Part shown: one piece after another, positions 46,095 through 58,000 of the stretch | How the letters are laid out: each line of letters begins with the position of its first letter | How positions within the stretch are numbered: position 1 is the stretch's first letter | NCBI RefSeq assembly: GCF_900496995.4 | Contig: NC_044009.1 | Location: 35,983,505-36,047,504, forward strand | Reading direction: 5' to 3' | Origin: Aquila chrysaetos chrysaetos | Taxonomy: Eukaryota > Chordata > Aves > Accipitriformes > Accipitridae | DNA: 64,000 bases | The notes under the pieces: generated by a model | Database searches by the model: none | What the model saw: the letters and a program-made list of their open reading frames with translations, nothing else | Told to the model about the DNA's origin: nothing | Translations under genes and position numbers: made by a program

Positions 46095-49000
46095 CTGGGC
46101 GGGGAGGGAAGGACAGAGGGGTCAGCATGGAGGAGACATTTTTGGGGGACCGGAGAAGCCATCATGGAGCTCGCTGTGGGCTGGCACTATGGGAACACCA
46201 AGGGCTGGCATGAACAGCCATCAGAGCCCTGGAGCTGCAAAGCCTGTTGCTGTGCCCAGTGTCACCCATGTCCCACACCCTGTCCCTTCCTATCTTGGCA
46301 GTACCAACTGGCTTTTACACTCCAGCAAGTGATCGGCACCTAAAGGGGAGGGTGAGCTACCTGACCATAGGGAGGAGAAGGAGCCAGGGACTCACCTTCC
46401 ACTGCTGCTTGGCTCCAGCAGCATCAACCTGATCCCGGACCCCAACTGAAAGCCAGCGTGGCTGTATCTTTCCAGCCCTACTGGGACTCCCCAGTGCAGG
46501 GGTCCCCCAAGCACCTCACCAGCCAGGAGCACTGCAAGAGGGGCAGGTGGGAGGGATGCTTTTCCCTCCCCAGGGCTTTCCTCCTGTAAAGCCCCAGCTC
46601 TGGGAGTCCCAGGAGCAGCTCTGCTTTCAGCTCTTGCCTGCTTTCTCATGGGAGCCCTGGGCGCAGCGCCGGAAGGCTAAGGCGCTGCCTCCCACCATCA
46701 CCCGAATTTCAGGGATGCTCACAGCCCCAACTTGTGGTTTGGGGAGGCCGCGGGGAGGCTGCATTGAGGCCGGTGCCACACATCCACCCCCGACGAGGGC
46801 CAGGGTGCACGGGCTGGGCTGCAGCTGTGGTTTGGGCTGCGGCTGTGGTTTGGGCTGGCCGGGGAGCACGGCTTGTGCAAGGACCAGAGGCCAGTGCAGG
46901 GGCAAGGAGGACCTTGGGGTCCCTGGACAATGCTGCTGAGCTGGGGTCCCCCTAGGTCCCCCATCCCTGCAAGGGATGCTGCTGCGGCTGTGCCAAGGGA
47001 AACAGCTCATGCTCAGCAATCTCCAGGGGCACAGAGTGGCCGCACATCCCCACAACAGCCTAGAAAGAGACAGTTTATACCATCCTGTGCTCTGTCCTGA
47101 CAGGGATTCCCTGCTGGGTCGCATGCCCCCATGCCCACGTGCTCACACAGGCTCCAGCAAGTCCCCTTCCCATGGGGACACCGAAACCCCGCTGGGAGCC
47201 AGGCTGGGGCTTGCAAAGACTATTGTGGTCTGATCCTCCCACCCAGGGCCACACGCCGAGGCTCAGGGGGAGCCCAGGGGACACGTGGCCCTGCACAAGG
47301 TCCTGTCCCATGATGCCAGCCCTGCCCGGCCGCCCGGCTTCACGCCTGACACGCGCTGCCTGTTCCTGCCCCCTCCCTGGGGGGGATGCGTGTGCGAGGA
47401 GTGCCTTGTTTTGGTAGGGGTGGGTAGTTTTTACTCCTTGTTTTCTTGTTTTTGAGTAAATCTCTCCGTTGCTAAGCAGTTATGGTAATGAAGGCAGGTC
47501 AGGGAAACATGCCTGGAGCTTGGGGCACACGGCAGAGAGGTCTGGGCTGGGCTGGAGTTTGGCTTTCATCCTGCTGAGAGTCCTGTCTCCTGCTGGGAAC
47601 AGCCTCCACCTCACAGGTAATGAGCTGCTGGGCCTCTTCGGCGTGCGCTGGGTGTGCTGGCCAGGAATACCAGCTGCTCGCCACCATCCTTGCCACCATC
47701 CATGGGAACATGGTGGCACTGGGACCCCATCCTTTCCCACATCTCCTCCCTGCTCCCTTGGCCGGACTAGGGAAAATCTGCATATAGGGCTGTGGCTGGG
47801 ATGGTCACCACCGGGATGGAGGGGACAGTGGCATGACAGCTGCACAGGGGCTCATTTGGGGCTGCGGCTGGTTGCAGCACGGGCTGGAGAAGGCAGTGTA
47901 TACGTGCCATCTCCATCACTCAAGCCATCACTGCTGAGCATCCCGAGCCCCAGCACTGCAGCACCCATCCATCCCTGCCCAGGAACAGCTTGTTATTCCT
48001 CCTGCATGGGCAGCACAAGGGGGACAGGACCCTGCCAGAGCCGGGAGACCCGAGAAGGACCCATCTGAGCCTTGGCCCCATGCTTTTGCCATCGGATCTC
48101 CTCCACGCACCTCTACCCGGCCATGTCCTTCCCCGTCTCACAGACACCCGGGTTCGGCACATGCCCGGACTCGCTGGTGCTTTCTTTCGCACATTCCCAG
48201 CTCCTCCCAGACACGCTCATAAGAGCTTTATCGTAGGTCTTTGTTGTGAGGCTAATGGGTAGTTCCTGGCTGCCTTTCATCCTCTCTCACTCTCTGATCT
48301 GGCAGGTTAGGAGGACCTGCAAAGCCTCTTGCACGCTCCTGCTGCTCCTCGCTGGGGAACTTGCTCCCTCCCAAGGATGCAGGACACCCACCTCAGTCTT
48401 GAGTTGGAACAGGAAGCCCCAGGGCTTCCTATTCCAACTCAAGACCAAGGTGACCACTGCCATGGTCGGAGGATGCTGTGCATCCCCTGCAGCTGCAATC
48501 CCCTCTCTGGCTTTGTAGCTGGATGCAAAAGATGAAAAAATCAGGGTGTTTCTGCCTGGTTTCGAACCAGGGACCTTCCGCGTGTCAGGCGAACGTGATA
48601 ACCACTACACTACAGAAACCCACATCCTGCAGCCACTGGATGAGGCCATCGGTGGGATTGTCATCCCAACAGCATTGCAGGGTCTGAGCTGGGAGCCAGG
48701 CTTACCCATGTGCAGAGCACCCTTGGGACACATAGGGACCATGGAGAGGATGCTCAGCATCAGTGAGATGCTGGAGAGCCCTGGGTGCTGCAGCTGCTCG
48801 GTGCACGAAGAGGATGGCACACGGCAGGGCACGGCGCATGGTATGCATGTCCGCGTCACCGCTCTGCTCAACGGGTTGAAGCCTCGAGACTTGGAGGGGA
48901 GGACCACAGAGCTGCTGCATCCAGCATGGCCACTCCTTTCCTGGGAAATCCCAGCAGATTGTTCCCTATTACGGCAGAAAGATGGTCCTAGGAGTGAGGA

Positions 49001-52000
49001 GGGCTTGGGTGGGAGTGGGACCCACAGGGTGGCTAAGAGACCAGGCGGGGAGCTGGACAACCCATCCCCAGGCATGTGGATGGCCAGGTCCAGCCCCAGC
49101 AATAAGCATGGCACCAACAGGCACAGACCAGGCACAGCATCATCTCCTTGCTCCAATGCATGGCACCCACAACCATCACAACCCAACGCACACATGGGCT
49201 CACACTCTCATCTCAACAGCGTCCCTGAGCTGGGCAGCCTGTCCAGCCATTTCTTCCCCACCTGCACTGGTACCATCCCCTCCTTTATCCCTTTGGTCCT
49301 CCTCTGCCTCTGCTTCCAGCTCCCAGGCTTCTTCCAGCAGTCCAGCTCTTTGGATGGTCTCTGAAGCCACCAAGAGCTGACATTGCCAGTCCTGTGCCTG
49401 CCTGTCCCTGGGGACAAGCAGACCCCAGGCATTTTTGCTGTTGCTGGATCCCACAGGCACCATGTGGTAACATCACCCCCATGCAAATATTCCTCTCACC
49501 TTCCCCTCCTTCTGCAGGGGGCTGTGGGGACTTCCCTTGGGAAATGGGCAATACAGACCCCAAATTTCTGAGCACTGCCAAGAGTCCCAGTTGTTTGGGG
49601 CATGCAGAAGTGGAGGGGAGCCAGGATGAGCCCTGCAGCCAGAATTGGGATGGGGGGGGGTCTTGCCTGGCTTGGGGCAGAGCAGCCTGCAGAGAATTTA
49701 GCTGCCTAACGCTGGGCGAGCCTTCACCACGTGCAGACAAGCAAACAAGCAAAAACCTCTGTCTAGCTTTCCCCAGGCATTTACAGCTTGGCCAAACTGG
49801 GGCAGCTTTTTGGGGTGGTAAAGCTCAGCTCCAGCACCAGGGAAGGACACATATCAAGGTCCTGCTCTGCAGCATCCCCATCTTACAGATGGCTTTAAAC
49901 ATGCTCAAAGCAAGAGGCACATCCAAATGTCTGAGCCATCCCAGGGAAACACTCCCTGTGGAATTCTGATCTTTAATTACTTATTCCTGCAGCCACTACA
50001 CATCCCTCTGTGCTGCCCTGGCAGCATGTGGCTGGGGTCTTGGGGACAAATGTCCCACTGGATCCACAGGATGGGGTCTCCCTGGCACCTGCTGGGAGCA
50101 AAGCCAGGCAGGCAAATGCAGCCATCCTCCCAGCCCCTCCTGCCTGCGTGCTTCTTGTCTCCAATGTCAGGCTGCTTTTAAACATCAGCTTCCAGACAGA
50201 ACGAGCTACTAATTAGCACCTTTAACGAGACCTGACATCATGAGAATGGAGGGGAGGCTGCCCTGCTCGCCTGGGCAGGCTCCAGCACCCCCTCAGAGCC
50301 AGGGGACGAGGCTGTGGGCTGTCACCTCCAGTCCCAAGGGGATGCTGCCCTTCCCAGCTAGCATAGGCACCCACTGCCTGGCTCAGTCCCGCTCACATCT
50401 GCCTCCTCAGGGCACCGGCTCCCTCTCCAGAGGCAGGGCCTTGGCTGGGTGCTGCCGAGCCTATGCTGTGTCCCCATGATGCCAGTGACTTTTTCCTCGC
50501 TGTCCGTAGCTCCCTCCCGCTGCAGCTGCCTAACACCAGTTCACCCAGTCCCTGAGAGACAGGAGCTGGACTCAGTGCTGTGCCATCCCCACAGCACCGC
50601 TGCAGCACAGGCAGGTGACAGAGGCCTGGGGAATTGTCCCTTGGCAGAGGGACAGCAGCGATGCTCAGAGGTGCCCTCCCCAGCAGAGATGCTCTGCAGC
50701 AGGGCTGCACCACTGCCTTTGCTCCGGGCAAAACTGGGGAGAGGGAGTGCCTGGGGGCAATCCCAGCCTCACGTACATGTCCCACCACAGCCAGCACAAG
50801 CCCCTCACAGCCCACCAGTGTGTGTCCCGGGGACCCCATCCCAGCTACCATTGTCCTTCACCCCCTGCCCAGCACCCCACTCACCTGCCGGCCCACACGG
50901 TTGTTGTGCAGCCTCATGCGGGAATGGATGTCCCTGTAGGTTTCCCGGGAATCAAGGAAATCCTTGGAAAACTTCTCCCCATAGTCCACATCAGGGCTGC
51001 ACCCTCCCCATTCCCAGGAGTCCTGGAGGCCGGGGGTCTCGGCCGGCATGTGCTCCATGTGCACCCCGTGCACCATGCCCTTGCCACGGTTCATGGCCTC
51101 CAGCTGGAGACGATGCAGCTTGCGCCGAAAAGCCTCCTCATCGCCCCGGCGCTTCTGGTCACAGCCACAGGCTTGCAGCTTGCCAAGGGCGCAGGCATTG
51201 GAGACGGCGTGCACCACACCGGCGGCCGCGATGGCGTAGGCGAAGGCGCTCTCCCGAAAGCCTGCGAGGAAGGAGAGAGAGAGGCTCAGGCTGGGTGGTG
51301 TGACCCCCGCAGGGGACTGGATGAGTCCAGTATCATGCTGGGGTGTAGGGAGCTGGAGGTTCAGCTTGTGCCTTGCCTTGTCCTGATGCACCAGCTCCCA
51401 CTTGGACCATAAGCAAATCCCCATCTAGTGCTCTCACATCGCCCTGGGAGATGCCACCACGGCATTGCTCAGGCATCAGCGTTATGGCTCTGATGGGAAA
51501 GGCAGTATCTCCTCCCGCCTCCACTCAGAGTTTCCCACTATGTTAAATATAATGCTGGCTGAGGAATACTTCTGCTGAGGAATGGGCCATTTCTGCTTAC
51601 CCACAGGGTGCAGGATCAGGCAATAACAGGAGCAGGCAGCACTGCCTGTCCAGCCCCAGCTGTCTGCTCATGCCCCTTCCCTCCCTGAGCCCCGCCAGCT
51701 CCCGCAAGAAGCTCCAAACGCAATACCGCACTGGAAAAATCGAGCATCCCCAGTTAGTTAGAGCATGACGTGACCGCACCGCGCGCTGCCAGGGCCAGCA
51801 GCTGGTTGTCGTTAAATGCTGGGGAGCGAGGACGTCTGCAAGTGCCATTAGCTGGGGATGGGGTGGACGGGGACAGGGACGGGTCCCACGGCAGGGGCTC
51901 CACGGGGCTGACAGCAGGGGCTGCCTGAGGGCCACTTGGCTTCGCTGCAGCTGGGTTGAAGAGCCTCCGCTACCTGGGAACTTCTATTTTATTTTAAATG

Positions 52001-55000
52001 CAAAGTAATATTTTTATTTGTGGTTCCCAGACCAAGCAGGGAGCCCACAGTGCTCTTTGCTTCAGTGCGCAGTGACCAGCCCCAGCATGAGGAGGGGAAG
52101 GAGGGAGAGCCAGATTTTGTGCCATGGCTTCACACATGAATAAATAAATAGCTGGAATTCGCCAGCCTCTCTCCCTCCGTTGGACAAGAGCAGCTTGACC
52201 AGCCCTGGCTTTGCTACAGCTGAACAGCCAAGAGGGTTTGGGACATTTTCTCCAGCAGATCCGTGCTAACTAATGGGGGGCTTGGGCGAGCACCCCAAAG
52301 CACAGATCCCAGGCAGGGGCTCTGCCAGCTCCCTGCCTGCGCTGCGGAGTCACGAGAGGTGAGAGCACAACCACTCCCCGCCGCCGTCGCCTATCCTTGG
52401 TGATGCTCCCCATCACGCATGTCTCCTCGGTGGTTCGCTGCCGCCCGCTGAGCAAATGCTATGATCTTATTAAAGGGAAATGAAACACAGCTCGGAAACC
52501 TGCATTTAAAGTCATGCTGCTCTTTTGTGTGTTAATTTGACACTGGTGCATTTAAAAAATTAACGAGGCGCTGCTTAAAAGCCAGCAGGAGCCTCTCCCA
52601 GCTTCCCCTCGGTGTGGGACAAGCTTGCTCTCAGCCTACCTCTTTCCATGCACAAGTTGAACAACATTTTTCAGCGGGCAGGTAATGGGGCTGCTGGTGC
52701 GTACGCTGCGTAGCCTCCCCGGGGAGAGCGCTGGCAGGCAGCGCCTGCAACACACCCACATCGCTGTTAGAGCAGGACAGCCCAAATTCGGGGAACTTCA
52801 GCCCCCAGGTGAGCGATGCAGGATGGAGAACCAGCACGGGAAGGTCTCCCGGATCCCCAAATCCTCTCCATATCAGTTCTCCGTCCCCATAATCTGGGCC
52901 AGCTCCAGCCCTTCATGAGCCAAGGCTGGGCACAGCCCAAAAGCAGGGACCTGTTGCTGCCACCCCGCTCGGCATCGCTGGCTTCTCGCACAGCCGGTGC
53001 CCGTGGATGGCAGCAGCAAATCCTCCACCCGGCGTGACACTCTCCTCTCAGCCCTGCCCTTCCATTAGCCTCTTTCTCACACATTTCTCCAGCCTAACGA
53101 ATAAATCCCCATGTGGCATCTCCTTAAAATCCCTTCTGGAGCTCAGACAGAAGCTCTACCCCACCCAGTCCATCTAATAAGCCCGTCTCCTTGCAGGTAA
53201 AGAGGCCGGGTTCATTTGGTGCCCTCCACGGCTGAGCAACCTCTGGGGTCAAGCCCCAGCCCTCCTCCTTCCTCCATTCCTCTCCAGCCATGCATGAGCT
53301 TATGGGTGAGGCATGGGTCCTTGTCCCTGGAGCTGCCATCCCGCAGGCTGTGGGCAGGGGATGGGCTGGTCCCCAGGACTTGACATCCCAGCACTCGACA
53401 TCCCAGCACTCTGAGAGTCTTGTTCCCATCTCACCGTGGTCATTTCCCTGCTCAGTATCACTCTGCCCAGCCCCGCCGCTCCTCCCTGCCTTCTCACCTC
53501 CTTCCCTCATCCCACAGTGATGGGGAGCTGTGAGCAATGGGGAGAAGGGGGCCCGGGCAGCGCTGGGACCGCAGCAGCCATACCAGCACGGTTCTGCTTG
53601 GAGGTTTAGTTTACATTCCTTGCTCTACCCTGGCCACGCCAGAGCCCAGACGATTGCAGCAAAGCAGCAAGCAACGTGGCTGCAGGCGACAACCACCAGC
53701 CTCATGGGCTCAGCAAGGGTGGGAGCTTCCAGGAACCACAGCAGAGCGCGGTGTTCGGCAGCCGGCCCCGAGCCCTTCGGAGGGAGGCTCTCTGGCTGCT
53801 ACAGCCACCTAAGACCTCAGTGGTGATGTTTGAGCCACTAGATCCCTCCAGAGACCACAGAAGAGGTTGTAGCCGTGGGAGGTGCAAGGAGAAGTATTGC
53901 ATCCTGCAGGGAAGAGGGAATGGAGGACACCACCCTGACACCACCGCCGGCATCCAGCCTGCTGTGTACTTAAAGGACCATGCTGGGCAAGGAGGATGGA
54001 TCTGAAATCTTGGCCCCAGGTCAGGTCCCAAAGCAGCTTTTGTAGCAGGGGAAAATTTTCCCTGTCAAGATGCACCTAGGAGATGGGGGGCCATTTAGCA
54101 GGACCCCGAGCCCCAGCTGGCACTGGTTCTGCCACAAATGCTGCAGTTTCTCCATCTCTCGTGGATATGGGGCCGGGTCAGGCACGGCTGTGGGCTCCGT
54201 GGTCTGAAGACCAGGGAGTCATGGCCTTCCTCCCACAGCTCACCATCGCACCCAGGCAGCAACGCCCTCCTGGCACCCATCACTGCAGTGCCTGGGTGGC
54301 ATTGAGGGAGCAGGCAGGACAGCCTGGCCCAGGTGCACCCTGGGGTACCCCAGAGCTGCTCAGCTGCCCCCTCCATGGGCAGTACCCCCCAGGAGTGGGT
54401 GGCAGCTGCCGGGGGCTGCGGGCACATCGCCCCGGCCCCGCTGGCTGGCGAGGTGGAGAGTTTCTCCCGCCACCTCCTGCGAGGCCCGCGGAGATGGCCA
54501 GTCCCGACACGCTGCCTCTCCCCCAGCCCCGCTCCCTCCCCTCTCCCTAATTAAACTGCAGGTGAACCTGCCAGGGTCTGGCCCCACGCCAGGCACTAAA
54601 CGCCTCCCTGCAGATCCCGACTTGCCTCCCTGCACCTCCGTGAGCGTGCCAGGGACAGCCCGCAGCCCTCGCTCCCCGTCCGCCCACGGCGCTCCGAGCC
54701 GGCAGCCCTCGCCGCTCTGCGGGCTGCAGGGACCCGGGCTCAGCCCCACAACTCCGGGGATGCTGCCCTGGCCCCAGGGTCTCGCTTGCACCCATCAGCT
54801 GGGGGAAGGTCCAGGGGATGGGGGCACCCACAGAGATGTAGCCGAGCATCCGAAGCACCCACATGCGCTTCGGGGCCAGGTGGGCAAAGCCATTGGTTTG
54901 CCTGGGGGTACTGAAAACGCTGCCAGCAGCCCAGCTGCAGCTGCACCAGGCCAGCCGCTGCGGTCTGCGGGCACCGGAGCTTGGCTGGGGCGCTGCAGAG

Positions 55001-58000
55001 CCAGGCGCCGGGGTCCTGAGCTTGGCAGCATCTCCCCAGATAGCCGTAACAGCACCTGCCTCCCTCAGCACACGGCAAAGCCTCCCCAAGCTCCAGTTCG
55101 CAGCTGGCTGGGCCCCAGCACCTGGTGTTTCCAGCCTTGCAGGGAGTTTCCCTCTCCTTGCTGTAAGAAATCAAGGTTTGGCCATGGCCACGCAGACCCC
55201 TTGGCACCAGGGAGCCCTTCTAAGGAGGGCACAGGGCATGCAAGCATCACCTGTCCCTCCAAAGGCTGCAGAAGAAACCAGGGGATACTGCTCTCAGAGC
55301 CATGTCCCCTCCAGCCACGCACCCTTGGGGGCCTTCAAGGACACCCAGTCCCTCTGTGAGGGTCCCATTTCTTTCAGAGCTCCATATAGATGGGGTTGGG
55401 ATGAGCAGAGGGGAATGTTCAGGGAAGAGGGATCCCTTAGCACAGCCCCTGCCCGGCAGCCAGACAGTCCCAGCCCCGCTGGCATTGCACCCAGCCATGG
55501 GTGCACGCATACCAGACAAGGACAAAGGCTCGGTGACCACTGCCATTTGCAGCTTTGTTTTTGGCAGGTACCCAGGCACAGTTCAGCCCAGCCAAGCCAC
55601 ACGGCAGTGCCCGGCAGCCCACAGATGCTGCGGGGGGACCACGTACTGGGGGCAACAGGCCACCCTCTCCAGCAAGGTGGACACAATTGTGCTGCTTACC
55701 CTTGGAGCAGGAGCAGGCGACCTGTCTCCATTGCTGGTGCAGATTCAGCCACCTGACTCCACCTCACTGCTCCATCCTCCTACATCTGCCCCTGGGCCCA
55801 GGAGAGGATGTCTCTGACGGCAGGCCAGCACATGGAGGGAGAAGGAGGGACAGCAGAGAAGAGTGGGACCAGGGACAGGACTGGAGGGTGCTGGCAGGGG
55901 TGCCAGTGCCAGGGAATGGCCAGGAGGATGGCAAGGACGTAGGCAGCCAGCTGAGGAGCCAGGGAAGATGGGAGGAGGATTTGCAATGGCAATGCTGAGC
56001 CTGGATGCACACGGAGGGCACATGGATGTGGGCCGAGGAGGACAGGGGGTGCAGATGGCACTGGAGGCTCAGCAAGGGGTGCAAGGGACAGTCCACACCT
56101 CAAGGGTGCAGCATCAAAAGACCAAACTTGAAAAACCCACAGCCCATGAGGATGTCTCAAAAAACCCCAGAGGCTCTGTGAGAGCAAAGATGGTAAATCC
56201 CTGGGTACCCCCTCTGCTTGCCCTCTGCTAACCTGTTGTTGTGCCTCGCAGCGGCTGTGCCCTGCACCCCAGGGGCGGCTGCATCTCCCTGCTGCCCCCC
56301 GCAGGTCTGTGCTCTGCCCAGGATGCTGTCAGCATCCCTGTCCCCAGCTATGCTGCCCAGAAGCCACCCCAGACTCCCAGCCCTGTCCAATTTGAAGCCT
56401 CCCTGCTCCTTCCTGGATCCCCAGGGCTTCCACTCAAACTTTTGAAATCAGATCGTGGGAAGGGGAGACAGTCACTCTTTTGCCACTGTCCCCTGCTCTG
56501 TCCCCAGGGGATGAGGTCCCCAGCTCCGCCGAGTGCCTGGATGCCAGGCAGAGCGTGGGACAGTCACCCGCGCTGCACCCCGGACAGCTCACGCCTGCGC
56601 TGGGGAAGATGCAAGAGATGCAGGAGGACGGGGCGGAGGTGGGGAGCGGAGCCAAGCGGGGAGAGCGGGCGGGAGAAGCCAGCTACAAATAATTTAAAGT
56701 GAGATTCACGCACGGCTGAACTGATGGCTGAAGAAGTGGGAAAAGGAATGAAAGATTAAAGGGGTCTGTCACTTCGGGTTACAAACAATGATCCTACAAG
56801 CACGTTGCGTTCCCAGGCACGGCAAGGATGAGGCAGGGCGCAGAGCAGAGACCTGGTCCCTGGGGGTCAGATGCATTAATGCCTGCGGCACGGAGCTTGT
56901 ACCCCTCGCTTCCACTGCTTGCCTCTCCTCTGGCTCCAGACTCGGGAGATGCACCCAGCATCCCTGCTCTGATGTCTGTGTCCATAACAGCTGCAAGATG
57001 GAGCTCAGAGCTCCAGCTCAGTTATTGAGGGACACAAGTGGGCTGCAAGCAGGCCAGGGCACCAGCCTTAAGGTTTGCTCCATGCCAGAATGGCTCCGAG
57101 CAACCGCATGGGATGGCCTGGGTGCTTGGGGCTCATCCTGCACCCTCTGCTGCCAAAACAGGAGTGCCATGAGGTGCCCCTCTGCTCTGCTGCTCCAACC
57201 CTACCTTCATCCTTCCCTGGAGCTGGGCGCTGGGTCTCCATCCCAGGGAATGGGATCCCACCAGTGCTGGGAGCCTGGGCTGAGCCATACCCAAGAGCTC
57301 AGGACTGGGGCAAGAGTCCAGGGGCTGCGGGAGTCCCCACACCCATCGGTCACAGCCCTGACAGCGGGAAAGGCTGCGGTGGCACCTGAGACACAAGTGA
57401 GCTGCAGGTCACCGGCCACCACCAGACCTGGTGGGCTGAGGGAGGGATGCAGAAGGTCAACGCTTTGCTGCTGGAGCTTCTCACCCAGCCTGGTGGGACC
57501 CAGAGCAGGGAAGCTCACCTGGGTGTGTGAGCAACTTGAGCCAGCAAGTCGGTGTCTCCTGCCGCCTGAGGAGACTAGAAGTGAACTGCATTCCTCAGAG
57601 GACCTGGAAATACCTCGATGCTTATCAGGGCTGACGGTCCCCACCCTCCCTGCCAGGCCCTAACCTGGGTGCTGCTCGTGGAGGGAAGAGACGCTGCCCT
57701 CCTCCAGGCACCGGCATGCCGAGAGGGACCACGGCTGCTCCACAGCAGAACCACAGCCCTGATGCCATGCGTGCTCCAAGGTAGCATCCCCTCCAGTGAG
57801 GTTTTGCCCATCTGCCCTGGACACAAGGGACCTCCCAGCACCGAAACACTTCTGTACTCCCCTCTCCAGCCATCTCCCCACCTGTTACAGCTGCCTGGGG
57901 GCTCCTGCCAGTGCATCCCCTCAAAGGCATATAAGCCTCAAGCTGCCAGCTTCTCCTCTGTGAGACTCTCCTCTCAGTCCCAGGGAGAGAAGATGTAGGA

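Larger units (their letters stand above)
46095..50884 (-). other. WNT10A intron 3
   Basis: A 4.8-kb intron with GT and AG ends. Besides the tRNA-Val gene and the hairpin it contains an imperfect 18-bp tandem repeat (CTGTGGTTTGGGCTG units) at about 46818-46860 and an AT-rich stretch at 47425-47500. No additional exon is apparent. Confidence 0.8.

Noticed and set aside
48546-49364. A 272-codon + strand frame starting within the tRNA
   Set aside because: It begins in the antisense of the tRNA-Val gene and continues through intronic sequence with no domain.
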